Of a DNA stretch of 61,867 nt, positions 35,573 through 43,265 are shown in pieces (the stretch's first letter is position 1; every line of letters starts with the position of its first letter). Origin of the DNA: Roseateles sp. GTDB lineage: Bacteria; Pseudomonadota; Gammaproteobacteria; Burkholderiales; Burkholderiaceae_C. A model generated the notes under the pieces. The model saw nothing but the letters and a program-made list of their open reading frames with translations, was not told the DNA's origin and made no database searches. Both the position numbers and the translations under genes were made by a program. The DNA is taken from assembly GCA_019234295.1 (NCBI GenBank), contig JAFALK010000055.1:1-61867 (forward strand), in the 5' to 3' direction.

Positions 35573-36556
35573 ATGGAATTTACCAACATCACCCTCGACG
35601 AATACATCCGCCCAGCGACTGACGCGGACATCCCGAAGATCTGGGCCTGGCTGAAACAACAACGACGGAGCGGCGTCGAAGACTCCCTGATGAGCGGCTT
35701 CGAGCAATATGTCTTGAAGTATGGGACGCGTGACATGCTCGTCTTTGTCGACAAGCGCTCGGACGAGCATGTTGCCTACCAATGTGGCGACCTCTTGAAA
35801 CCAGGCCTCCTTGAAGTTCGCACAGATGTTCGCCGTCGCGGCATTGCCAAAGCGCTGGTCGAGCACCGCATGGCGGAAGCCGCTGCAGCGGGGGAAGACA
35901 TTCTCAGAATCCAGTGCGTCCCCTCGTCGATCCCGTTTTGGAAAAGCATGGGCTTCACGATCCTGCCCGGAAACCAAGATGAGCTAACGGCTTTCCGATA
36001 CATGGAGCGCAAGCTGCCTCAGCCGAAGAACGGGAGACCGGTTCAGGTTTCGATCGAGTGGTTTTCATGGGAACGTCTTTGGAACCCCAGTATCAAGCCC
36101 ACGCAGGTGGACATGATTGGAGGCGTCGTCGTTGGCTGCAATGTCTTTCTGGCGCGCCGTGCCTTGTTTGCACACGCACTGAAAGAGCCGGGCGACATGA
36201 TCGTGCGCATCTGCGTTGACGGGGTCGAGTGGTACCGCGAATTTGTCGGGCACAGACCGCTTGGCGTACAGGACTGCGCCAACGGCTGGTACTTGGACGG
36301 GGTCAAGTTCCCTCCGCGACTGCCGTGGGCATGGACGGTGGATCAGATCAATCCGATGGCAATCAGGACTGAAGCTGCCGATAGCACTGCCTATGACTGC
36401 GAACCTGACGGGGACCACTTTGATGCCAAAGCCAGCGTCTCCGGCGACAGCGGCAGCCTGTCGTCCAACTTCCCGAGCAACTGGCTCACCTGCAACGATG
36501 TCAATGTCGGTAGCGCCGTGGGCGCAGAAGCGCTCTGCGACGCCGTTGAAGGCTGA
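35573..36556 (+). CDS. GNAT N-acetyltransferase with an extra C-terminal domain
   Basis: A 327-residue protein. Residues 1-150 form a GNAT fold: IRPATDADIPKIWAWLKQQR, then motif A LLEVRTDVRRRGIAKALVEH and IPFWKSMGFTI. Residues 160-265 (IEWFSWERLWNPSIKPTQVD, VGHRPLGVQDCANGWYLDGV) are a domain I do not recognise. The last 55 residues are low in complexity and are antisense to another open frame (36391-36711), so the true end may be shorter. Start ATG 35573 with AAGGAG 6 bp upstream. Substrate unknown; GNATs on such islands include toxins and modifiers. Confidence 0.7.
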   Translation: MEFTNITLDEYIRPATDADIPKIWAWLKQQRRSGVEDSLMSGFEQYVLKYGTRDMLVFVDKRSDEHVAYQCGDLLKPGLLEVRTDVRRRGIAKALVEHRMAEAAAAGEDILRIQCVPSSIPFWKSMGFTILPGNQDELTAFRYMERKLPQPKNGRPVQVSIEWFSWERLWNPSIKPTQVDMIGGVVVGCNVFLARRALFAHALKEPGDMIVRICVDGVEWYREFVGHRPLGVQDCANGWYLDGVKFPPRLPWAWTVDQINPMAIRTEAADSTAYDCEPDGDHFDAKASVSGDSGSLSSNFPSNWLTCNDVNVGSAVGAEALCDAVEG

Positions 36557-36711
36557 TAGCCTTCAGGCCTAACGGCCGCACTCGACGGCGCCAGCGCTGC
36601 CGCTGGCTCTGTCGAGTTTTCGCGAGGCCAGTACCGAACTAGCGGCAGCGCCTCATTCTGAGAAAGCTCGTTACTCGGCGCTACGCACATGGGGCGCTCC
36701 GGTTTCGTCAT
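36391..36711 (-). CDS. Unknown protein with 'ERPMCVAPSNEL' N-terminus (copy 1)
   Basis: A 106-residue frame with AGAGGA 6 bp before ATG. It begins MTKPERPMCVAPSNELSQNE, which matches the start of the gene at 37546. Over these codons the DNA differs mainly at third positions (for example CCC/CCG, GTA/GTG, GCG/GCA, AGT/AGC), which supports coding on this strand. The rest is Ser/Pro/Ala-rich then SLQVSQLLGKLDDRLPLSPE. Its last 166 bp overlap the GNAT gene in antisense, so one of the two ends may be wrong. Confidence 0.5.
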   Translation of the reverse strand: MTKPERPMCVAPSNELSQNEALPLVRYWPRENSTEPAAALAPSSAAVRPEGYQPSTASQSASAPTALPTLTSLQVSQLLGKLDDRLPLSPETLALASKWSPSGSQS

Positions 36712-36764
36712 GGCCGTTCCTCTTCTTCCACAAGACAACATCGACCACTTCTGCGATCTGATGG

Positions 36765-37546
36765 TCAGCGAAGACACATCGCGCTGTACCGCACTGTGCC
36801 GAACGGCCGCACTTTGTTCACCCAGTCGATCAGGATGTTCATCCAGTCGCGCACGGTGTAGGCGATCTTGGCGAAGCCCTGCGGCTGGCCTTCGGCCATC
36901 GAGTGCCAGAACTGCGGCTCGGTCCAGTGGTCGCCGACCACGTTGGCGAGCAGCTCCTCGACGGCGAGATGGTGGCTCGCCGGGTCAACGCCCTGACGTG
37001 CACGCATCGCGTCGAGGCGCTGCTTCCACTCGGGCATGTTCTGGATCAAGGGCTCGACACGCTGCAGGAGCTGGTCATACAGCCCTGGGTGTTCAACAGC
37101 CATGTGGTGCAGCAGCTCGTGACCGGCCACTGCAAGCGCGGGCTTGGACGCGCCCGCGTCGATGAAGATTACGCCTTTGTGGGCGTCGAGCTGGGCTCCG
37201 TTGAATCGGGGCTTTCCGACTGCGGCCCTAACCCAAACAATCTCCTTACCAAAGAATCTTCGAGCGAGGACACTGGCCGCTCGACCTTCTGGCCCAGCAT
37301 CTCCTTTAACAGCACTGAGCATGGCGGATCGTCCGCCAGACTGTCGAGTGAAGCTTGCGTCGAGGTCTCGGACGGCTGCGACATGAGCGGGGTCGGTGTC
37401 AGGCTCGAAGGCTCCTCGGTCGAGGCCGGCGTCACCATCGGCTCCGCTGAGCTTGGCTTCGGCCAGTGCTGGTCCAGCGGCAGGAGATCCGTCTCCGTCA
37501 GCTCGTTGCTCGGTGCCACGCACATCGGGCGTTCCTGTCGTGTCAT
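36765..37546 (-). pseudogene. Zinc metallopeptidase-like protein, frameshifted, with 'ERPMCVAPSNEL' N-terminus (copy 2)
   Basis: The N-terminal part starts at ATG 37546 (RBS GGGAGAGA) with MTRQERPMCVAPSNELTETD and continues as a Ser/Pro/Glu-rich linker; this frame stops at 37169. The catalytic part is in the -1 frame: ARRFFGKEIVWVRAAVGKP, FIDAGASKPALAVAGHELLHHM (HExxH) and SHHLAVEELLANVVGD, whose EE supplies a possible third zinc ligand. The switch must fall between about 37500 and 37250. No standard slippery heptamer was found, so disruption or a sequence error is likelier than programmed frameshifting. Confidence 0.6.
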
Positions 37547-37558
37547 GCTCGTCTCTCC

Positions 37559-37672
37559 CTAGTGACAAGGGCCTTGCATCGGGCGGCTCGCCCCTCGGCG
37601 CGCGCCATTTTGCCTAGCTGCTCGCCGCAGTGGCATCACCTCCAGCAGCATGTTCAGCTTCTCGAAACCCAT
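37559..37672 (-). CDS. Small coupled reading frame, 37 residues
   Basis: MGFEKLNMLLEVMPLRRAAR plus a basic tail. Its ATG overlaps the stop of the upstream gene as TGATG, a classic coupling. Too short to assign; it may instead be the displaced end of the upstream protein. Confidence 0.3.
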   Translation of the reverse strand: MGFEKLNMLLEVMPLRRAARQNGARRGASRPMQGPCH

Positions 37673-38424
37673 CAGGATCGCGCCGCAGGAACCTTCTTCA
37701 TGCAGCTACTGCTGTGTTGCCAGGCGAGGCCGCGGTCGCCAAGGGACAGAACTGATCTCCGCGCCGCAACCTCAATACTTGCGTTGCCGTGGTCCATGAG
37801 TACCTGCGTCGCCATGGCGTCCTCGTGGAGTCGAGGCATCAGCAGAGCAAGCACATGCCTACTTGAACGGCCATCGGTATCGATGGCGGCGCCCGGCATC
37901 AGCGAACTCAGATGGATCACAAGCGACCTGGCCCGGTCGTACTCCTCCCTTGGCGACTTCATGCTGAGACCGTTGGCGTCAACGATATCGCACCACCGCC
38001 AGATGGAGAACGGTCGACCGACGTACGGAAAGTGACGAATCCGAGCATTGCCGCCAATCTCTCCGGCCAGCGCCGCCGCAAGCGCGCGCCCAGGGGCAAC
38101 AAGCTCATTCGGTACGCTCACTTCGCTACTCAGCGCAGCATGAGCACGCATGGCAGAAGCCCACGCGCCCATACGGAGCATGAGGTCGCTTGACAGCGAC
38201 ACGGATGATTGTGAATACACGCTGCCGTCGGGATGCTGACCGACACACAAATGCCCTAACCCAAGCTCGCCGTCACCAAGCCTCTTGCACCAAACGATTC
38301 CACCGAAGGCATCGGCCATGAGGCTGTAGACGGCCGGGGACGCACCTTGCTCAGCGCAGAAAGGTTTCAACGCGGCCGTGACTTGAGGGGGCAGCACAAG
38401 ATCGAACGGTGTCGTGATTTTCAT
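37672..38424 (-). CDS. Hypothetical protein, 250 residues
   Basis: Not recognised. Soluble, no signal or membrane segment. Notable stretches: FGGIVWCKRLGDGELGLGHL, RHFPYVGRPFSIWRWCDIVD and a Ser/Ala-rich middle. The codon usage is less GC-biased than core genes. First of a minus-strand group with the metallopeptidase-like gene, so it may act with it. Confidence 0.55.
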   Translation of the reverse strand: MKITTPFDLVLPPQVTAALKPFCAEQGASPAVYSLMADAFGGIVWCKRLGDGELGLGHLCVGQHPDGSVYSQSSVSLSSDLMLRMGAWASAMRAHAALSSEVSVPNELVAPGRALAAALAGEIGGNARIRHFPYVGRPFSIWRWCDIVDANGLSMKSPREEYDRARSLVIHLSSLMPGAAIDTDGRSSRHVLALLMPRLHEDAMATQVLMDHGNASIEVAARRSVLSLGDRGLAWQHSSSCMKKVPAARS

Positions 38425-38725
38425 GGATCATCGATTCGAAGCTCAGACGCTGCCTGCGAGGCGGACTTGTCAGCGTAGCGCAGGATTGTCGGCCTAGGTG
38501 GGAAGTCCGCGCCAGCGTTCGCTTCAGACATGTCAACAGCCCATCCGTTAGCAGTTCTATCAGTTCTTCGTCCCTCAGCAGATCGGAGACCCGGAGACTA
38601 AGTCGCTCGCGGTCACACATCAGTTTTGCGACGGTGATTTGTCCCCAAAAATTTTCGATACTTCTTTCGAAGAAGCGGAAATCCGAGGAAGAACTCGGCT
38701 CATCAGTTGGTTCTGCCTGCGTTGA
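38425..38725. other. Gene-free stretch
   Basis: Short frames only; no RBS-start pair or protein family seen. It probably holds the promoter for the minus-strand gene that starts at 38424. Confidence 0.4.
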
Positions 38726-38827
38726 CTACCAGCGTCGGTAGCAGTCAACAAGTTGGTCGGCAAGGTCACGCCAATGCAGGGCAAGTACGTTCTTGGCGAG
38801 ATCGATGCCGACATACAAAATGCTCAT
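38726..38827 (-). pseudogene. IS110-family transposase, N-terminal fragment
   Basis: ATG at 38827 begins MSILYVGIDLAKNVLALHWR and reaches a stop after 33 residues. GIDLAK-x2-x-ALH is the opening of the DEDD domain of IS110-type transposases. Everything after the first motif is lost. It marks an old insertion within the element. Confidence 0.7.
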
Positions 38828-38990
38828 TCCTTCCACTTCCGGATGAATTGATGAGAGTTCGCACTTGCGATCGAGGCACCCAGTTGTCGGTAGCCGCAAT
38901 GGCGCCAGTTCGGTACGGGGAAGTCCCTTACATTCGTTAGACAGCGCGATCTACAAAGAAACAGGCTCTGTTTATCCGGAGACAACTTAC

Positions 38991-39242
38991 GTGAATACCA
39001 TTCGAACACCTATGCAGTTAGCATTGATCGCGCTCATCGCTGTCTGCAGCGTCGGCGTCTTTGTGGCGCAGGTCACCTACATTTGGCCGACGCCATGGCG
39101 CTACGATCATGTTTTACTGAACGGGAACAGGTATCCAGTACGCATCCACCGACTGAATGGACGTACGGAAATACTTTTAGGCATGCGCGGTTGGGCAGAG
39201 ACTGATCCCGAAGAGACATCAACCAGCCAGCGGAAGCCGTAA
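38991..39242 (+). CDS. Small membrane protein, 83 residues
   Basis: GTG start at 38991 with GGAGA 8 bases upstream. One hydrophobic segment (MQLALIALIAVCSVGVFVAQ) then a soluble tail with RYPVRIHRLNGRTEILLGMR. No family recognised. The stop and the next start overlap as TAATG, so the two genes form an operon. Confidence 0.55.
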   Translation: MNTIRTPMQLALIALIAVCSVGVFVAQVTYIWPTPWRYDHVLLNGNRYPVRIHRLNGRTEILLGMRGWAETDPEETSTSQRKP

Positions 39243-39871
39243 TGTTTAGTCGAGACCAACAAATTCGCCAACATGACAAGTTGAGCAGACTTATCATTAA
39301 TCAAATTCGACAAATTTTCATTAATATGAAATATAGTTACAATAACAAGCTACTCCTTTTATTGGCCGCATTTATATTCCTTGCCACATTCACCAGCACA
39401 TCAGATGCGCAAGTATGTCTAAAACTACCAGATTTGCCACAAAACTCATGCATCAATCCAGACACTGGCGAACTTCTCCCAATAGTACGCGGGCCAAATG
39501 AAACCCCCATTGGAATGGGTAGCAATGGAAGAGCAGTTCCAGCACTGCAACCCTTACCTCAACACACGAAGGTCAAAGCTGGAACCTTTTCTGCTGCAAC
39601 GTTCCATCGGTACGGCATTATCGCTCCCACTGACGGAGGAGCAAATGTGGCCTCTCTTGATAAATCTTGTCGCGGCTGGAAAAACATCCTCAAACTGCCA
39701 GATTTTCAAGCTTGGATGCAAGACAGAGCAGATATTGAAACCATAGCAATGGCAAACAGCAGCGCACTCGAAAGAACCGTTGATGCGCTTGAGAGATTTC
39801 AAGCATTCAGGCCTAGAACTATCAATCTTTGTGATAATCAAACAAACGCTCGCAACGCAGTCAAACACTGA
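39242..39871 (+). CDS. Hypothetical exported or membrane-anchored protein, AT-rich
   Basis: 209 residues from ATG 39242 (coupled to the upstream gene), or 181 from ATG 39326, which begins directly with a signal-like MKYSYNNKLLLLLAAFIFLA ending near TSDAQ. The mature part has four cysteines (CLKLPDLPQNSC, CRGW, LCDN) that could form disulfides. Base composition is far more AT-rich than the chromosome, showing recent transfer. No known family. Confidence 0.6.
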   Translation: MFSRDQQIRQHDKLSRLIINQIRQIFINMKYSYNNKLLLLLAAFIFLATFTSTSDAQVCLKLPDLPQNSCINPDTGELLPIVRGPNETPIGMGSNGRAVPALQPLPQHTKVKAGTFSAATFHRYGIIAPTDGGANVASLDKSCRGWKNILKLPDFQAWMQDRADIETIAMANSSALERTVDALERFQAFRPRTINLCDNQTNARNAVKH

Positions 39872-40440
39872 TTCACCAACCGATGTACCATTTCGCCACA
39901 TGGTTCAAGGATGGCGATACATTAATAGAGATTTCTTAACCTCTGCGACTGGATGTAGTTTCAAAACCGCGAAGGCGCTGAACTCAAGGTACCAATCATA
40001 AAATCACAACCGGGCGAACACAATAAACCCGTTCGACATCATTCTCACAAACCTTCTTCGTGAGCACACTGGGGTTTGAAATCTCAGTTACTGAGACGCA
40101 CCACCGCTGGACAAGATTTGTACTTTTCGCGATGCGCAGACGGAATATCTACATTCACAAGTAAATTATTCGTGAAACTGTGTAATATTAAGTACACCTT
40201 GGAGGGTTCAGCTCTTAGCACGAAAGTGGGGCATGGGGTAGCCAATCAGTCCCCCTCCGAATCGGCCCGCAGGATTCCTGTCTTTACCATGCCGGTGCGG
40301 AACCTACCTAACGAACTATTTCAAGGTGCGGATGTCTCAGGTGGGGCGAGCCGGACAGGCGCTCCCGCCCAGCGCAAAACCAGGCGGTCGCGAGCGTCGG
40401 CTTTCGAGTGTCGGCATATTTCGTTAGCCGAGGGGATTCG
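39872..40440. other. AT-rich gene-free stretch
   Basis: About 570 bp with composition like the preceding gene up to about 40200. No reading frame has both a RBS and protein-like sequence. Likely decayed island DNA. Confidence 0.45.
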
Positions 40441-40671
40441 ATGATCATGTTCTGGTTGTCAGTCGTATTGGCTGCCCTGATTGGCAGCCTCGCGCTTCTT
40501 ACACCGCCCGTCGGAATTGGACTCTTAATCGTCGCGCTCGTGCTCGCCGGAAACGGGTTTGTCAGGTTGCAGCGTAGAACCCCACCTAAGACCAGAATCA
40601 ACCTGACGGCGACATGGGTTGCACTGGCGGTCAGTGTGCTGGGCCTTGTGCGCACCGTTTTGTTCGCTTGA
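40441..40671 (+). CDS. Small two-helix membrane protein, 76 residues
   Basis: MIMFWLSVVLAALIGSLALL followed by a second hydrophobic stretch (PPVGIGLLIVALVLAGNGFV) and a third weaker one at the C-terminus (TWVALAVSVLGLVRTVLF), joined by a basic loop RLQRRTPPKTR. Unknown function. Small membrane proteins are frequent in phage-exclusion cargo, but nothing here proves that. Confidence 0.5.
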   Translation: MIMFWLSVVLAALIGSLALLTPPVGIGLLIVALVLAGNGFVRLQRRTPPKTRINLTATWVALAVSVLGLVRTVLFA

Positions 40672-40870
40672 GGCCCGCCGGCCGTGAACGGCCAAGGGGT
40701 CAGGCGTGAAAAGCTGCTTTGCGTGACCACTGTCGACGCCAACCTTGATCGACATGGGTCCTCCGCCGATCAAGCATGGTTTCAGAAGATTCTGCCGCTA
40801 GCCGTTGCGGCATTCATGTGATTGCTATCACACTTGAACTTGACAGTCGCTAGAAATGCGGGGGAGGTTT

Positions 40871-41851
40871 ATGTCTTTCGAAGTTAAGGACTTGGTGGGC
40901 TTGAGCAAACCGCTGGAAAAGCTCATCGAAGTTGTCTCTTCGGCGGTGGGAACTGTCTACCGTCCACGCCAAATTCGATCCGACGCGGACGCGAAGGCAT
41001 ATGAAATCAAGATGCTTGAGCGCGCAAAGGTTGAAGCCGAATTGGATGGGAGTTCGGCGCGATTTCATGCATTGCAAGATCGGGTATCGGCCATTGCGAA
41101 GGAATACCCGGAGCTTGCTGAGCGGGCAAAACAGCGTCTTCTAGCTCGTGAAATAGAAGGCCAACTTAACGTAGAACAAATCGCGGATCAAGCGGTGCTG
41201 GCATTGCCAGCCGCTGTTTCAAACGAACCCGTGAGTGCAGACTGGCGCCGAAAGTTTTTCATGGAGGCTGAAAACGTCTGCGAGGTTGATATGCAGGCCC
41301 TATGGGGAAAAGTCTTAGCCGGTGAAATCGCTCAGCCGGGGTCTTTCGGTTTGCGCACGCTTGAGACGTTGAAGCAGCTGACCAGGGAGGAGGCCGAGAT
41401 GTTTCGAAAGATGTGCGGCCTTGCAATGAATGATGGCGCGGTCCTAATTCCTGGATTCGATATCAATACTGCCCTGAAAGCCTTTGATTTCGACTTCAAC
41501 AGCATCCTTCAACTTAGGGACGCCGGATTGGTTATGCATGGGGATGGAATCTGCAAAAACTTTGCGCCTGTTGAGCCTATGGCACCGCCATTTGACTACA
41601 AAGTCACACTCATGAATAACGGAGTCGTTATTCAACTTTCCGGGCCGGGGCTCCTGACACTAAACCACTTGTCACTCATCTTCACTCAGGCCGGTCGAGA
41701 GCTCCAGCGCTTAATTGCCAATGAACCGAATGACGCCTATTTCTCTCAACTCGGGGCAACGCTTCGCCAGCGCAGCGTCGTGGCAAAGAGAGGATCTCTT
41801 GTGCCACAGGACGCAAACTCGTCTCTGATTGTGTTCGAACAAGATCTTTAG
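40871..41851 (+). CDS. DUF2806 domain protein
   Basis: 326 residues. ATG 40871 with GGGGGAGG directly upstream. N-terminal helices (SFEVKDLVGLSKPLEKLIEV), then the DUF2806 core: DWRRKFFMEAENVCEVDMQA, LWGKVLAGEIAQPGSFGLRT, LETLKQLTREEAEMFRKMCG. The C-terminal part resembles an alpha/beta domain. The function of DUF2806 is not established; members are often on islands. Its place near the right end of the element, where satellites carry cargo, makes it a defence candidate by inference only. Confidence 0.75.
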   Translation: MSFEVKDLVGLSKPLEKLIEVVSSAVGTVYRPRQIRSDADAKAYEIKMLERAKVEAELDGSSARFHALQDRVSAIAKEYPELAERAKQRLLAREIEGQLNVEQIADQAVLALPAAVSNEPVSADWRRKFFMEAENVCEVDMQALWGKVLAGEIAQPGSFGLRTLETLKQLTREEAEMFRKMCGLAMNDGAVLIPGFDINTALKAFDFDFNSILQLRDAGLVMHGDGICKNFAPVEPMAPPFDYKVTLMNNGVVIQLSGPGLLTLNHLSLIFTQAGRELQRLIANEPNDAYFSQLGATLRQRSVVAKRGSLVPQDANSSLIVFEQDL

Positions 41852-42150
41852 TCGTCTGTGTATAAAAGCTAATTGTTTGCAGTTGCCGCCTTGCCTCTTT
41901 GCGCCTGCCTGGCGGAAGCATTTTTATTCCCACGCCATTCTGACCCACCGTTTTCGTCGAATTCTGACCCACCGTTGTTTGGGCCTCTAGAGCTCACGCA
42001 GTGGGTCTCTTCTTGGGTTGGGGTCAGTCTTGGTGGGTTGAGTGGAACTGTTCTTGAACCAGTATCGTATCGAAGGGCCAGTTCCAGGCATTCAGTGTCG
42101 TGGGGCTGAATGTCTCAGACGGGTCGATTGCGTGAATTCAATCTACCGAT
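41852..42150. other. Gap with IS-end-like repeats
   Basis: ATTCTGACCCACCG occurs at 41937-41950 and 41961-41974. Repeated CTGACCCACC blocks of this kind occur at the ends of IS21-family elements. No istA/istB sequence remains. Otherwise empty. Confidence 0.4.
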
Positions 42151-42579
42151 TTATAGAATACTTTCAGGCGGTTCCCAGATCATTCTCGGAATGATCTCGG
42201 GCGTAGAAGAGTTCGTCAAACGCGGCAGGGTGTTGCAACCCGTTCGCCAGTACCCTTCCCAGTAGCCCCACGGGTTCCCCGTCCTCGCCAGGAACGCTGC
42301 GGCCTTGTTCAGGTTCCACGTGCGATTCAGGGCCAAACAGTTCTCTCTGGTGCGGTACGCCCCGATCACCATCCGCTCGTGGGCCTGCCACGGCTCCAGC
42401 TTGTCGTACGGCGTCACCATTGCCGCGATCACGCGCGGCAGGATCAGATCCCGGTACGGCATCTCGTAGAGCACGGAATACTGCCGCTCGCTTGAGGGTG
42501 GTTGCCCCGACTTGGGCGCCACCCGCACGAGCCGCTTCCACTCGTTTTGCGATATCTGGGTTAGAGAGTGGTCGTCCAT
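42151..42579 (-). CDS. Hypothetical protein, 142 residues
   Basis: Starts MDDHSLTQISQNEWKRLVRV. It has many aromatic and basic residues: EMPYRDLILPRVIAAMVTPY, AHERMVIGAYRTRENCLALN, NPWGYWEGYWRTG. No family recognised. The longer frame upstream only translates the 7-bp tandem repeat, so ATG 42579 was chosen. Last gene before the right attachment repeat. Confidence 0.55.
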   Translation of the reverse strand: MDDHSLTQISQNEWKRLVRVAPKSGQPPSSERQYSVLYEMPYRDLILPRVIAAMVTPYDKLEPWQAHERMVIGAYRTRENCLALNRTWNLNKAAAFLARTGNPWGYWEGYWRTGCNTLPRLTNSSTPEIIPRMIWEPPESIL

Positions 42580-43075
42580 GTGTCCCTTTGGATTTGATCG
42601 CAATTGGCCGAGATCAGGGCTGGACGCGCACCAGGCACCAGGCACCAGGCACCAGGCACCAGGCATCAGGCATCAGGCATCTTGCGCGGGCTCTGCAAAT
42701 CTAGTCCCAAACCGAGCGCGCCTAAGTCGCACTTGTACCGCTTCCAAATGGCAACCAATTCGTGGTCGTGGGGGTCATCGTCGTCCCCCTCCGGAATGCC
42801 TCATGGGACCCCTTTCCGAAATTCTTGGACAGGCGTCGGGCGGCACCGGATCACTCACGCGCAGGGTGGGCTTTCGTCGGCAGTGCTTCGATCGTGGAGA
42901 CGAGAAGACGACGCCCATTGGCCAGCATCTGCAGTATACGGATCGCCACTTGGAAAGAAGAAACAGCGAACCGCCGAGGCCAACGCGCGTGACAACCGTT
43001 CTCGCAGGCCTTATGCTTTTCGTGTGGCACTTTTATGTGGCACACCAGTCGTCGCGACGCAGAGGATGTCGCTCT
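42580..43075. other. Gene-free right end of the element
   Basis: Holds the 7-bp tandem repeat and no convincing gene. A minus-strand frame (42851-43045) has some protein-like text (FQVAIRILQMLANGRRLLVS) but no RBS or family. Confidence 0.4.
42629..42677. repeat. 7-bp tandem repeat, 5 x CACCAGG plus 2 x CATCAGG
   Basis: Seven consecutive units, 49 bp, with one block change in the last two. Not a multiple of three, so it would shift any frame through it. Lies just upstream of the 142-residue gene. Confidence 0.9.
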
Positions 43076-43173
43076 GAAGCACGGCCAACCGGGTCAGGTG
43101 GGGAACCAAGCAGCCCTAACTGTTGTGACCAGTGCCGGGGCTAGGGCTCGTCAACCTCCCCTCTTCATGACCT
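43076..43173 (+). repeat. Right attachment repeat (attR), partial ffs copy
   Basis: Identical to 30166-30263. It lacks the first 15 bases of ffs and its promoter, so it is not a second working SRP RNA gene. Native chromosome resumes at 43174. Confidence 0.95.
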
Positions 43174-43265
43174 CCAATCCGCAATCGTAAGCATGCGTTA
43201 CGACGCGTCGGCGCAGGTCATTCCCGCTGCGTTGTGAGCTCGTGTCCCACCACCGAGCCACGCTC

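Larger units (their letters stand above)
30166..43173. mobile_element. 12.9-kb integrative element in ffs, P4-satellite-like
   Basis: Bounded by perfect 98-bp repeats of the 3' part of ffs, with a tyrosine integrase gene 100 bp inside the left end. Contents in order: integrase, two short promoter-terminator modules, MerR/AlpA-like protein, P4-type primase-helicase, GNAT protein, a minus-strand cluster with a metallopeptidase, IS110 fragment, small membrane and exported proteins in AT-rich DNA, DUF2806 protein, IS21-like end repeats, an unknown gene. No capsid, tail, portal, terminase or conjugation gene is visible. Integrase plus primase at one end fits a phage satellite or a non-conjugative genomic island. 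Confidence 0.88.

Noticed and set aside
37240..37510. Programmed ribosomal frameshift in the metallopeptidase gene
   Set aside because: The required -1 shift has no X-XXY-YYZ heptamer in the needed frame in the overlap, so disruption is the simpler view.
36903..37562. 219-residue plus-strand frame opposite the metallopeptidase
   Set aside because: The HExxH motif and the synonymous pattern of the N-terminal tag place coding on the minus strand.
40076..40444. 122-residue plus-strand frame in the AT-rich gap
   Set aside because: No RBS, no hydrophobic or domain pattern, and composition changes in the middle of it.
42629..42677. CRISPR-like array
   Set aside because: Units of 7 bp are directly adjacent with no spacers, and no cas genes are present; it is a simple tandem repeat.
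43076..43173. Second SRP RNA gene
   Set aside because: The copy lacks the first 15 bases and the promoter and is explained as the right attachment site.
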